A stretch of DNA of 64,000 nt from Escallonia rubra (GCA_033065855.1 JAVXUO010002905.1:310001-374000); one strand, 5' to 3'. Positions 25,992-38,145 are shown, counted from the first letter of the stretch. Numbers and translations: made by a program. Notes: generated by a model not told the origin, from the sequence alone.

Positions 25992-28900
25992 GAATGAATA
26001 GACAGAGTAGCCATGTTTATCAATTCAAACCTTCTTGCTTTAGTCAACTAGTCATGGATGTATACCGATCCCATCAGAATCCCAAAGCAATTTGACCAAA
26101 TTGGGTGAGAATCCCCACAATTTACGCAAAATATATTTTGAGTCGTTATAGAATAAAAATCTCATGAATTTTGATTTTTGAGACTTCTTCGTGCGGATTG
26201 TTGTACGATAATTATGATCAATTGAGAAAAATCTGTCGCCGGCGCAAAGAGAATGGCTAGTGGAATGCCTTGCCTGCCTAGGCAAAAGACCCAACCATTT
26301 ATCAGCCTTCCTAGGCGAAATGCCCAGAACGCCTAGTCATTCGCTTAAGGTACCAAGTTACTCGCCTAGGCGAATAATTAGGCATTCTGGGCATTTGCCA
26401 CGGCGTCCAAAGTCAACTCTGCCGCCACAAACCACCAGTTACAACCTTCACAATCATTGCCCAAACCCCCACCATCCTCAACCACACCATTTACCTTATT
26501 CTGGCATCATATTTATAATATTAAGGATTCTAGTGAGTTTGGGGTCTGATCTTTTTGTAAACATATAATGAGAATCTGACCTATAACAAATTCTTCCAAA
26601 GCCAGATGTGAGACAAAGAAATCAACTGGTGGTTGGAGGAAGCGGCCGCATTGGTGGTGGTGGCCGAAGGAGGCAGCGTGGGCGATGTTGGTGATTGAAA
26701 GAGGCGGCAGTGTTGTTTAAAGGGAGGCTAGGTGGTTCTCAAAAGTAGATAATTAGAAAATTGGGAGAGAGATGAGAAGAGAAGAGGGGTAGGGAGGTGA
26801 AAGATGGGTTGGATGCCTGCCGTTTGGTAGAGGGAGGGAGGGAGAGAGAGAGAGAGAAAGCATAAGGGTATAATTGGAAAGTGCAAGTAAATTTTGTCCA
26901 AATTTAGAAAGTGAGCAATACTTTTGGGACAGCGAAAGTGGAAATTTGAGCTATAATTTTGGGACCGAGGGAGTAATATTGAATTTGAAGATAATTGCCT
27001 ATGGTTTTTTGTTCTTGTTCTCATTCCTTTGTTACAAACCATTTCTTCTTTTTGTCTTTTGAAAGTGGTCAAGTCCTAATGTATTGTGTTAACGCTCTTA
27101 TGTACTATGAGGATCCTTCATCCTTTTCCTTTTCTTTGTTTCCTCATTTATTTTTTTATTTATTTTTTTGTGCAGCCAGTCTTGGCTTCAGGATGTTCCT
27201 ATTTCAGGCTTCCATAGTGACAGCTCAGGATACACTGGTGAGAAGTGAGGTTTAAACCTGTATTTATATAGCTTTTGTTATCATCAGTAATTAAAAGGAA
27301 GAAATTGGAATTGCACTTTTTGCTATTAGACAGAGGATCATAATCTTCGGCTCTTTGTCTGGCACAAGGATATCTCTTATCTAGTAGTTATCCTAGTTGG
27401 ATCCATTAATTAAAGACCTCCAAATGCTGCCTACGCTGTAATACTTGTCAAGTTTGAGTTGATGAAGTAGCTTTATATCAGGAATTCTTTTCTTTCTTTT
27501 GAGCAACAGAAGAGAACAGAGAAAACGTGTCCCTTTCACAAGGCTAAAGGAGGGCATCCTTGGAATGGCTATTATGGTTACTGGGCTATTAGCTACGTTA
27601 TTATATGACACAAGGCTAAAGGAGGGCATCCTTGGAATGGCTATTATGGTTAATGGGCTAGTAGCTATGCTTGCTCTACATATTAGTATTAATTCGACTA
27701 GTTTCTCCCGCAGGTCACTATATTGTAGTCTGTGGCTACGATGCTGTTACAGATGAGTTTGAGATTCGAGATCCAGCTAGCTCTAGGTATTGCATTCGTT
27801 TCCTTGTCTTTCATTTTTATATGACCTCTGAATATCACTTCTAGATGTCTTAATAAATATCGGAGTAGGGAATTTATATGGCCAGTTTTGAACGCCACTA
27901 AACTACTAAATGGAGGGAGATTAGTACGATCGTGGAGTGTTAACATACACTTTACAGAGCCAACCCCATCGAGTGGTAAATAACTTCAAGAAACTGCCGA
28001 ATTGGACACATTCCTAGTCATTTATGTAGGGCATCATTACCTAATTTGGCTGTTTTGGTGAAAATTAGGTAACCTTCTACAATGTTTTGTATTTGATGAG
28101 TGTAAAATGTATACATAATTACAGATGTAGTTGCAGCAGTCAAATTTCTCGTGGTGTCATCTTTCCTCCTATCTCATGACAGTATGTGTGTTCTCTTTTT
28201 TTTTTTTTTTGTTCACCTCCTTGATTTCTCCCCACTTCCTTATTTGGGCTCTGCTCCAAAGCACCCCTCGTCTTCTGACTTCTGCATTTAGTCCCACTCT
28301 ATTTATGACCGCTTCTTTTTAGTGCATTCTCAACCTCATTTCCGCCAGTGTTGTTTGCTTAGTTGTTGTGACCAGTGCTTTGCATCTACTTGTCACTTTG
28401 TCAGTTTTGTTTTTGCTTTGTAATTTTCTTTGCTATTAGTTACACCACAAACGCTTTATACGACCATAGCCATCTAGTTTCAATAGTGATGATGGCAAGA
28501 TTTGTGTTTGGGTCATCTTCAACTTACTTGTTAGCTCTTCTTGGTACTGGCCCTGGTTATACTACACTATATTATTCGAGTCATGGACACTAGGATGTAT
28601 AACATGGATAAGTATCAAGCTCCTTACTTTAACTTGGCGAGTAGCCTTTTACCCCCAATCCCCATGGGTCGGTGACTCTATTTGACCTCAACTTTAAGAA
28701 GCTCTAAAACCACATTCCCTTACATCGAAGTGGGAAGAAATATAGTGTCAATCTGCACGTGAAATAGAACCATTGAGCTTTAAAGTCAACGATCTTGGCT
28801 TTGTTCACCAATTCCCAATGACAGCACCAGTTCGCGCTTTTGTGGCTACTACTTTCGATGCCACGATCCCTCACTACACCAACGCAAAATAGAACCATTG

Positions 28901-29015
28901 AGCTTTAAAGTAAACGATCTTGGCTTTGTTCAACAATTCCCAACGACAGCACCAACCCACTCATCTGTGGCCACTACATTCGATGCCAAGATTTCTCACT
29001 ACACCACCATCCATG

Positions 29016-29065
<50 letters not shown>

Positions 29066-32000
29066 CCTTCCCCCTCTCCCTCCCTCCCTCCCCTTCCCTC
29101 TCTCTCTCTCTCCCTCTCTCTCTCTCTCTGAGGGAAGGGTGAGAGAAAGAAGGAATAAGAATATCAAGTCATATAACTACAATATGTAAGGTCTATGAGT
29201 CATCTCGTAAAATAAAAGGTAATATAATAAAGCATCACTAGAGAGTCATCAACAATTAAATGAGTCCGCCCATAGAACAAAATAATAAAGAGCTTTGAGC
29301 CAATAAAGACTGAGAAGTACTTTCGATGCCAAGATCCCTCACTACTCCACCATCCATGTACCGCTACCTCCCTCCCTCTCTCCCTCCCTCCCAATGGCAA
29401 CAGAGCTGCTGTTGCCAAAGTAAACAAATGGATCAAGACTGGGACCTCTATGGCTTACCAGCCAACATTGTGGTTCCATCAAACAGCTTCTTGAGTTCCA
29501 GATGTACAGTATTAAACATCAGAGTACCTTCATTGCCAAGGTCTCTCTCTCTCTCTCTCTCAAATATGTAAATATGTATATGTGTGTATATATATGCATA
29601 TAGGTGTACCCATATGTCACAGTTTTCCCAAACCCCAACCCCAGACAGTGGACAACCGCAATTCTGCAAATGCCTCTCTATCTGCAGAGAGAAAACTCCG
29701 TCTCTCTCTCTCTCTCTCTCTACCAATGGCAACATAGCTGCTGTTCCAAAGGCAACAAATGGAATTATCAAGAGTGGGAGCCCTATCGCTTACCAGTCAA
29801 CGTTGTGGTTCCATCAAACAGCTTCTTGAGTTCCAGATGTACAGTGTTACTAAGTTGCATTTTTTGAATTGCCGACAAATGGACCACGTTCTATCTCATA
29901 GACTCGTTCAAGGGTGTCTCTTACCCCGAGTTGCTTACAATTACATTCAACTGCAGCTCCAAATACAGCTCAAAACCCTAGCCACCTTTGAACATTCAGA
30001 GAAGTCGGCTGCGCAGAGAAGAAAGAACTTGATGGAATTATTGGGCAAAAAAGTATTTTTTCCTGGAAAGCACTTGGGAACCGGCAGATATGTTTAGGTG
30101 TATCATTATTGGTCTACTGCTACAAGAGAAGGCAATTTTAATATTCTAACTAAGAACTGGAAGATTATGTTTGAGAAGGAATACTTGGGCATAAATTGAA
30201 TACCTACGGGTGATGAGCTAGCTGTAGAATGTGGTTGGCTCTGTGCACGATGAGTTAGTATTGAAGGCATTATCTACGGTCACCTTGATTACTTTATGAT
30301 ATATCTATTTCGAGTATGCTCTTTAGTTTAACTCTTATGAGTGCAAACGTAAAGGGGCACAAAACTCTATTCACCCCACATATATATGGGTAGGGTTGGG
30401 AAGTTTGGTAGAAAAGAGACACTATAGAAGAGAGGAGATTTCATGAGGGCATTTGCCTTCAACTATATTTCTGATGTTTTTCCCAATTTTGCACTACTTT
30501 TTGGAATAGGAGGTTCTGGACGTTGGCATTAGAATTAGCTAACGATAAGCGCTGTACTCCATACCCATCTTGGTATCATTTACAGCTACAGATTCGACTT
30601 CTTTCACCGTGGATGTTGGATCTGTCTTGGCGGAATTTCACTTGCACCAGGATCCACGCTACGTTTTTAACAATAAAACTGATTTAACTCGAGAATTTCA
30701 TTACCTCTTGTAGAGTAGTAGTGGCTTCTTTGCTGCTTTAACGAAAGGCCTCAACCCCTTAGCCAGAGTCATGGTCGTAATGTGTCTTTGCCCAGTTATA
30801 GCTTTGGGAGCCTTCGGCTTCCTCTTTTTAGTCCATGTAATGTAGCTAGTCTTTGTCATCAAGACTTATCATGCTTATCTAATTACACCAAGTCTGAGCC
30901 GGACCTGCTAAGGTACCTGTTACTGCTCGCTATGCTGAACTACTATAGGGCCTTGGCTGGGTATAGACCAGAGTTTTCTTGCTGAGGGATGATTGGTTGA
31001 TTCAACGGTTTAGATGCCGATAGTGATAGTGCCTTAGTTATCTGTATGTTTGCTTACCTTACCTAGGAAAAAAAAAAAGTGAAATCGTTACTAGTGGAAA
31101 AGCAAGAAAGCTTACAGCCGTTTTCAGTAAGTCGAGCCAGTGTTCTCTTTATGCAATAATTGGTTTAAGGGTAAAGGACAAGGAGTAAATCAGAAGAGCG
31201 GCTGCCAGCATATGGTTAGCTCCCGCTTTTCAGTTGATATTAGGTTACTGTTTCCTGAACTGAATACATGCCTTCTATTACGATACTGTCCTAATCAACC
31301 TTGGCTTTACTGGAATAGGCCAAGTGCCGGAAAGCTATGTAGTACAAAAGGCCGGTGGCTGGAACTACGAATGAAAGTTGCCTACTTCCCCTCTTTAGTT
31401 GAAAGTGGCTTTTGCCTTTCACAAAGCCACTTTCCTTCCAAGGTAAGTGTCACCCCTACATCCAATGGGAAAGGTTCTATCAATCTCGTTTGCCCGTCTA
31501 GAAGAGGGAGGGGCAACCCTTCATTGGAAATATTAGCCGACTGCATCCTTCTACTCGGAAGAGCGAGTTGAAGCCTCTGATGACCACTGATGCCTACTCC
31601 ACTTGAACCGACTCCTAGAAATGTTAAGGAACTTTTTGGAATGACTCCTTCGCAAAGCTATTCAATGCTTGAACTCCTTACCAAAGGTCACCATCAGTCT
31701 GTAGATCTTAAGCTGTTTACGAGATATCAACCAAGTCAACTAGTCCCTTCGAACTAAAGTCAATGGAAATGAATATTTTTTTTATTTTTAGTTTAGCCGG
31801 TAAAGTGCAAAAGTCCAGTGTAGTAGAGTGAGATGAAGTGCGATCCCTCACTTTTGTATTTGTTGCTTGTAGGCCTCGACCAATTTTAGAACCACAACGC
31901 TACTTGATACTCTCATTAGCACGTACTGCTTCTAAATAGCACCTTTATAATTTTGATGATACTAGCAGACATACGTATGCATGCTACCATCTTACGTCGT

Positions 32001-32958
32001 GCTTTCATAATTTTAGGTCAATTAACGACTAGCCTTATCTACTTTCTTGGTCTGCTAGAATAAGCCAATAAATTATTTAACTGCATGTTTACTTTCAAAA
32101 CCAAATCGACGTGTTTTAGATCAGTATTTCTTGGTACATTAATCGATCAATTCGAATATGTTCTCACTCTACCTCTCAGTCATCTAACCGCGTTCTGAGT
32201 TATATCTGCAAGTCTTTGGTTGGAACATGGTTCGCTTATTCCAGATGAATTACTTCGAACATTTGGGCAGGAAACATGATAGAGTCACTTCAAGATGTCT
32301 GGAGGAGGCCCGCAAATCCTTTGGTACTGATGAAGATCTTGTCATGGTAATCTGTCTTCACTAATTACTCGTCTCATAGTTCACAGCCAGAAAGTATGAT
32401 TTCCATGTCTATATTCTCATTTTGGTTAGGTTTTGCCTGCTACTGAACAGTATGCACTTAGTCATGCAGACTTTCTTTTCTTGGGTCCTATCTATCTGGG
32501 ACCTATCTATTTGATTGAAGGTTATTTTTAGCAACAGTGTCCTTATTTCATTCTTGATGTTGATTGGAGCTGGGTATGTGCAAAGGTCTCCCCCAGGAAT
32601 GATTATTAATGGGGCTTTTATGAGGAACTGGTACAGGGACTGAAGTGATTGGGAGAAGTTGGAACTAACCTAAGAAAATATAAATCCCTTTCCCTTGTAA
32701 GTCAATTTGGACAATTAGTTGGCTAGTTAGAAATGCTCAAGCATCTCATGTGCTCCAGAACTGTCAGTGGTGACATGAAGTAATGCATTAGAAGACACTT
32801 CTCTGTTCTTGTTTTTTCTTTCCATTCGTTTATTCTTTTTCTCTTTCTTTTTGGCTGAATTTGAAAATATGGAAGCAGGTGCCTTAATGAACTTTTTCTC
32901 GCTTGAAATTTCCATGCAGATATCCTTGGAGATGGGAGAGATTCAGAATAGCCCTTAG
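21329..32958 (+). CDS. GC1: Guanylyl cyclase 1 family protein (Guanylate_cyc_2), 9 exons, 274 aa
   Basis: Homologue of the small plant protein named guanylyl cyclase 1, also related to animal GUCD1; cyclase activity has been reported for the plant protein but the fold is unlike classical cyclases. Exons: 21329-21502, 21671-21795, 22404-22515, 25388-25462, 25661-25749, 27176-27237, 27714-27786, 32271-32346, 32920-32958. All introns are GT-AG, phases join, and the last exon ends ISLEMGEIQNSP-stop. Conserved blocks are MWPLYLLFNKLLKTE (start), QLHSWDCGLACVLM, IWTVDLAYLLQKY, GANPNFSLETFYK, SGKYIAIALVDQYKL, HYIVVCGYD, FEIRDPASS and LEEARKSFGTDEDL. As I recall, the Arabidopsis protein is about this length. 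A second in-frame ATG at 21341 (MWPLYLL) matches the family start and may be the true one. Introns 3, 5 and 7 are large and full of repeats. Confidence 0.93.
22640..23210. mobile_element. Degenerate repeat in GC1 intron 3
   Basis: The left side has ggcacggccacccccgag and the right side cggcccccctaagaaaaa followed by tctagatctgccactgg. These complementary, C-rich ends and the 'gccactgg' terminus recur at many plant transposon ends. No target duplication was found, so the superfamily is open. Confidence 0.35.
23325..23440. repeat. Short direct repeat in GC1 intron 3
   Basis: The sequence catactccagac-atcat-ataaagcggggca occurs twice, about 80 bases apart, with two differences. Confidence 0.7.
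24439..25329 (-). mobile_element. Non-autonomous Helitron in GC1 intron 3
   Basis: On the minus strand the 5' end reads A|TCTATACTACC, fitting the Helitron 5' terminus (TC start, inserted after A). The 3' end has the hairpin gtacgtgcaatgcacgtgc, then eight bases, then CTAG|T, fitting the CTRR end inserted before T. The element is about 891 bp, lacks a Rep/helicase ORF and makes no target duplication, as expected for this class. Its 5' end lies 58 bases before GC1 exon 4. Confidence 0.6.
25843..26973. mobile_element. Stowaway-like (Tc1/mariner) element, enlarged, in GC1 intron 5
   Basis: The left end is TA|gtccctccatcccaaatta. The right end, in reverse complement, is TA|ctccctcggtcccaaaatta. 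The ctccctccgtccc terminus and TA target fit Stowaway MITEs. Similarity between the arms extends inward about 150 bases to pyrimidine/purine microsatellites (25945-25992 and 26830-26858). The middle (about 26000-26820) is unrelated sequence, probably a later insertion or capture, so the total is far above normal MITE size. Confidence 0.55.
26265..26400. repeat. CCTAGGCG-type palindromic array
   Basis: The 8-mer cctaggcg and its relatives (gcctaggcaa, tcctaggcga, gcctagtc, gcctaggcga) recur five times. The same motif is highly repeated at 63478-63640, at the other end of the window. Confidence 0.6.
27537..27680. repeat. 72-bp tandem duplication in GC1 intron 6
   Basis: The unit beginning cacaaggctaaaggagggca is present twice in tandem (27537-27608 and 27609-27680) with few differences. 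The period is a multiple of three and the frame stays open across both units, but it lies inside an intron and no homologue is recognised. Confidence 0.85.
28764..29010. repeat. 125-bp tandem repeat in GC1 intron 7
   Basis: A unit starting atagaaccattgagctttaa occurs at 28764 and 28889, with a partial third copy (cgatgccaagatccctcact) near 29325. The copies differ by about ten percent. The unit runs into CT-rich microsatellites. Confidence 0.8.
29020..29130. repeat. (CT)n microsatellite
   Basis: Over 40 bases of pure CT (29020-29063) are followed by mixed C/T-rich sequence. ORFs read through it are low-complexity Ser/Leu and not genes. Confidence 0.95.
29388..29850. repeat. Duplicated block bounded by CT microsatellites
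   Basis: A block of about 130 bases starting ccaatggcaacagagctgct and ending cttgagttccagatgtacag is repeated at about 29724-29846. A (CT)n run follows the first block and another precedes the second. No function was recognised. Confidence 0.75.
30480..31770. other. Organelle-like insertion, probably mitochondrial (NUMT), in GC1 intron 7
   Basis: Base composition changes to balanced GC without long A/T runs. The texture (gccttcggcttcctcttttt, gaaagtggcttttgcctttc, aaaggccggtggctgg) is typical of plant mitochondrial intergenic DNA. A plus-strand ORF of 143 codons (31140-31571) has no family I recognise. No organellar gene was identified, so the origin is an inference from style and the limits are approximate. 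Confidence 0.4.
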
Positions 32959-35285
32959 GTATACTGATTTTTACACCGTCATTCATACATGCCATTACTA
33001 GGTGAATGTTATTAGACAGTTGCGCCATCTCTTGTATATTCTATAAATTATTGGTATATAGCCATTAATGTTTAGGCAATTTATTTCTGAAATCACATAC
33101 AGTCTCCATTGAACAGTTGCTGTAAGCCAAATGTCATGCAAATCAATGTATAAATTAATTTGTATCCTCCTCTCTACGGAAGTCACATATATTTCACGCA
33201 TCATACTATCTGGGTCGTGGTACTGTGTACACTACCTTTTGGAAGCTTCAAATAATTTACTTCTAGCCGTTTCGTTTTTCTTCCACATTTGGGTTGGTCT
33301 TTCCTTCTAATGAGCTTTTAGGCATTAAAGCAATGCATTAGCAAGTGCTGTTGGAACTGGGAGTAGGTATAAATTGGTTGTGTACTTTTTTGGTGGGTTG
33401 TAAACATGATTGGACCTGGCGGTATGGGCAAAACATGGAAGCTGGTAGAAGGTGATGATGACCTCGCTGATTGCAGTAGTGGTAGACAGGTTTCCAAGAG
33501 ATTCCGCTGTGTTGGCTTGCCATTTGCCAAACTAGGGCGCCTTCCCCCAAAATCCATGCGACATGTCTCTCCATACAAAGAGATCTTAACAAGCTGGTGA
33601 CTTCTGCTCACACCTTTTTTAATACCCTCATTGCTGCCGCCACCAACATAAGATAGAGGAACTAAACGTGCGTTCTTGTGCAGGGCGTGTGCGAGCGCGC
33701 ATGTGTGCTTTCCACTCTTGTAACCTCGAAACTAGGTGAAGAATCCTTGATTACCGAGCTCGTAATTAGCAGGCTACATGTATTCTCTTGAGAAGATAGT
33801 GTTTGGCATTAGCTTGTAAAGAAAATTTACTTGTGTAGACCGCGTCATGTGCGTGCCGTGAATCAATGTTGTTACGGGAGTCTATTGAGTTGTTGAAGGT
33901 TGGGACAATAAACTAGGCATGGATTGTGTCATCTTATCGAGCTGGCGAACAATCCAACAATAACGAGAATGAATGATAAGGTTAAGTTCATCTAGTAAAT
34001 CAGGACTTACGTAAAATATAGACTAAAGAAATAAAAGTGGGATTGCCATCGAACTGGCCTCTCCAATAATTTACCCTTCGGCCTTAGCAGTTTGAATGCG
34101 AAGTCTGAAATACGGGAGGTTCTAACACTTCCATATTAGATGTGAGTTTTCAAAACTCGTTAGTACTTACTTGACACAGTATCATACGATGGGGCCTTGG
34201 TTCGTACCGCAAGGACTCCCTTCATAAACATTGAAAAAAAATCGATGTGACAAAGTCTTTGACATTTTGTGTAACAAACATGGCTTCCGTCAAGTCCTAG
34301 TATGTAAGATGTTTGGTCAAGAGAACGTGGTTAGGCATGTGCATCCATCTCTACTCGTAGTCGCCACGCATACCTAGACAACGAACCATACAAAAGCTAG
34401 GTACGCAGGACATAATGTTCATGTCGTGGAAGCACTATTATACAATGTTTGTGGCTTAAGATTAAGACATCGCCGTATATATCCCTCATCTGTCAGGTTG
34501 TAGTGCCGGTGATGCACCTTTTTGGACTTGGGATCATTAAACAAAGTATGGTACTAGTTTAGTATTAAGAGTCCACATTCAACGTAAATACTCCACTGAA
34601 ACCTGTTGTCTGATACCTAATCACTTGTTTCTTTGCCTTGCTTGATCAAAATTTGCGGTGTAAAGGTTCCAAATTATTGGCTAAGTTGGTGTTCGTTTTG
34701 GGATCTTTGATTGGATCCCGAGTGTGAGTAACGTTCAATGGATCAGTAACTCCGTTTTGTTTAAGCGTATGCGCATGTGGCTAACTCTTTGTTCCACTGT
34801 TTATCCGGCTTTTTCCCTATATTCAATCAGGGTTGAGCGTGAGGGATGATAGAAAATAGCTTCAGATACATTTTGCAAATTGACCCACCCTTGCTTATTG
34901 ACACATGGTATTGGTACGTAGATCTGGTAACGACTTTAGGTATTAAAACGAAACTGAACAAAGCGATTCAATTTAAAGATGAACTCTAATGTCGTCTGTA
35001 TCTTAATTTGGACTTGCGCTTAAAACTTTTGCAAATCCATATGATCTGTTTAGAGACCGCAATTTGACTCGTTTCTTGGATTCCATTTTCAGATAAAACG
35101 AGTTTCGAAATCAAAATCTACAATGGCAATATGGATTGTGCGGGTCGGATAAACAAAAAGACAATTGTAGCGGCGAGCGGAGGTAGAGTCACAAGTTTGG
35201 GGTGGGTATGGATCTTACATAACCCTCATCTGATCCTCCCCATTGCAATCCCCAGATCCGGTCTAAAATGAAAATATTTGTCATT
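32959..35285. other. GC1 3' UTR and intergenic sequence, no gene
   Basis: The first few hundred bases after the GC1 stop probably form its 3' UTR. Beyond about 33300 only short ORFs occur. No terminal repeats or RNA genes were seen. Confidence 0.4.
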
Positions 35286-35733
35286 GGGGTCTGTTTGAAT
35301 TAACTTTCAGGTTTGGTTTTCTGTTTCCAAAAAAATAAAAACAAGTTTTATTTTTTACAAAAATAAATGGGTGTTTGATTACACAGTTTTTACTTTGAGA
35401 TTTTTCTTTGGTGGTGGTTGCGGTGGAAGTGGTGGGGCGTGGCAGTGGCGGGACTGCGGGCTACGGTGGCCGGCGCCAGTCACAAGTAGTGGCCGGTGGC
35501 GACGGGCGGTGGCTATGGCAGTGGGAGGGTGGTTGTGGTCTCAAAACAAAAATCAAAACTGAAAACTCAAAATTGTTAAATGAGAGTTTTTAATAACAGT
35601 CATGTTTTAAAAACTTATTTTCAAAACTGAAGAAAAAAAACTCAAAACTGTATGTCAAACGCAATTTTTTTTCTCTAGTTTACAAAGCTGGAGAAAAAAT
35701 AAAAAAATCAAGTGATTTTCAAACACTACCCTA
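35286..35733. mobile_element. Non-autonomous GC-cored transposable element, copy B
   Basis: The ends are inverted: ggggtctgtttgaa on the left and, in reverse complement, ctagggtagtgtttgaaaat on the right. AT-rich arms with caaaaataaa and aaaactgaa motifs surround a GC-rich core (35408-35540) of gtggtggttgcggtgg and ggccggtggcgacggg repeats. It shares this plan with copies A, C and D. No coding function. Confidence 0.6.
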
Positions 35734-37213
35734 GTTAGCTGTTTCAACTTATATAATTAGACAAATGTTCTTAAAAGAGGTAAAATAAAACTACATTCGC
35801 TAATGTTGTCTACATACAAAGTTAGAAAATCAAAATTTATCTTCCCTTCTTGCTAGAAAAGTAATTTATACCCTTAAATTCTGACGTGAATTTATAATAT
35901 GATATACGTGTTATCTGTTAGATAAAAACTAATTATATTGCATACATTGGGATTAACACATGCTTATGCAGCAATTGAATTAGTGAACCGTGAACATGTA
36001 TACAAGCCGAGGTGTTCGTGGCCATATTAATGGCATTGCATGCATTTGTTCGATTAAAGACCAACATCATTGAATCATGAGCAAAATTTTATTTTGGTAA
36101 CTGAAATATGATCGGTGTCAATCTGGTCATTGAACACTCTAATTTGGCCAGTCAAATTGAAGAAACTCGTTAAGCTGTTACGTGACTGGTACATACGGTT
36201 CAGCTCAAGGAAGATATTGCAAGACAAAGTGACATAAAAAAATCTCCCCTAAACTACACAAGTCATGTTTTAGCGTTGATTTTTATCTATTTAGCGACAA
36301 AATTCTAACAAAGAAAAATTGAAAATTGTTTTCACCATTTTAAACGCCTTTGTTTTTGTATTTTACCTTTGTACCACCGCCAAGCAACCTCATTTGTCAT
36401 GTTTTGGTGATGCCTACGTTATTCATGTTTTTGTCAGATAAAATAAATAAATAAGTTGAAAAATGGAGAGAAGATTTACACGTCGGATAAAGAAATGACA
36501 GAAAGGACATCGTGGCACGTCGTGTGGTTCTGGTCTTTTGTTGGATTACAGCTGCAGACCAAAGCTGGCCGTTTGAGTTCAAATTTTGAACGACGAGATG
36601 TCTGAAAACGACGGTTACTTTCGGCGGGAAACTCAAAATATTTTTGCGGGAAAACGAAGCAAAAACATTTGACTGCTGCACCACCACCCCAACTCCCACC
36701 CATAAAGAAGGATTTGAATAATGGAAGAAAGGCCACCGTGACGGGACCCGCATAGAGGCCCCACTCGCCGTTGCCTCATCTACACGCGCGTTACCCTTCA
36801 TCCTGACTCGCTTTCTTTTTAACTTTTTTTGCTTATGCTCAAAATATAAAAAAGATGGGGGTGAATTTCGATGTTTTTGCAGGGAGTTTATAATGATAGT
36901 TAAATTTAATATTTTTAAAATAACATTTGAAAATGGTAAACGAGCATTTTTTTTATGAGAATGGTATCAAAGTCAAAATAATAAAAATGTTAAATAAACA
37001 TAACTTTCATATAACCTTACCGAGTGTTTGCATAAAATGATACGGATTTTATCATAAGAATCACCAACAAAATGTTAAAATTCAACGAGTATCAAGATTA
37101 CAATTTGCTCATCACGGTCGCCGATCTTGTGCTTTAATGAGAATTTATTGTATTGCCAGTCCTACCTAGAAGAAGATTTCTTTGCACGGAGTATTATCAC
37201 TCGAGGTTAGGAT
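35734..37213. other. Intergenic, no gene seen
   Basis: A minus-strand frame of 134 codons (36397-36801) has no recognisable domain. The rest is AT-rich. Confidence 0.4.
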
Positions 37214-37221
37214 ATTTTGCC

Positions 37222-38145
37222 TAGGGCTGTAAACGAATCGAGTTCGAGCCGAACATGGGAGTGTTCGAACTCGGTTCGTTTAAGTTTTGCTATGTTCGAG
37301 CTCGGCTCGAGTTCGTCAAAAGCAAAACAATCAATGTTCGAACTCGGCTCGAGATCGTGACTGTAAAACTTAGGCTCGACTCGCTCAACTCGTTTAACAA
37401 AACGAGTCGAACTCGAGTTTCGAAACTCGGCTCGTGTTCGTGTCAATTGCCAACGAATCCCTAAATTCGCAAAAAAATCTCAACTCTTTCAATTTAATCA
37501 AGCTAAAATGAATCAAAAACACTACAAAAGAAATCTTGAAGATTTTGATTGGTTGACGATGAAAACGTACAAACCGGCAAATGCATGCGCCGACGACGGG
37601 GAGATTACGGGTGTCGATGACGGGGGTGATGCCGTCATAGATGGCATCGTAGACGACGTCGAAGCTGTGATGTGCGAGTGTGGAGGGGGAGAGAGGGGCT
37701 TTGTGTGATCTGTGAGGCGTGTGTGTGTGAGAGACGGGGGAAGGGAGGGGAAAGTAGACGGATGTTGTGTGTGATTTGCGTGTGTTTAGGTTTAGGTTTT
37801 AGTTTATATAGTTAGGGTTTAAGTTAGGCTTCACATATTGGCCTTCACATGGGCTTGGGGTTTTGGACTAATTGACTTTAGGGCTTTCAGTTTTAATCAT
37901 TAATTTATATGATTTTATGTAAATGTTAATTTTTTAAATATATTAAAATTAATTTATTATTTAAATAAGTTGTTCGCGAACACGTTTGTGAACATTTTGG
38001 TGTGTTCATGCTCGGCTCGTTTAATAAATGAGCTCTATAAACTTGTTCATGTTTGGTTCGTATATTATATGAACGAACGCGAACGAGTTTTATAGAGAAC
38101 GAACCACGAGCCATTCGTGAACAGCTCGGTTCATTTACAGGCCTA
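37222..38145. mobile_element. Non-autonomous hAT element (924 bp)
   Basis: The left terminus is tagggctgtaaacgaatcga and the right terminus in reverse complement is taggcctgtaaatgaaccga. They are flanked by 8-bp near-duplications, attttgcc (37214-37221) and atcttgcc (38146-38153). Subterminal sequence is packed with gttcgaactcgg / gctcgagttcg motifs at both ends, a usual hAT transposase-binding arrangement. The centre is GA-rich and non-coding. Confidence 0.8.

Noticed and set aside
28898..29189. Ser/Leu/Pro-rich ORFs
   Set aside because: They are translations of the CT microsatellite.
33406..33600. GPGGMGKT, resembling the P-loop of NB-ARC resistance genes
   Set aside because: Only the eight residues fit; nothing downstream matches kinase 2, RNBS or GLPL motifs, so it is chance.
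36397..36801. 134-codon minus-strand ORF
   Set aside because: No family resemblance, no splice or promoter context.
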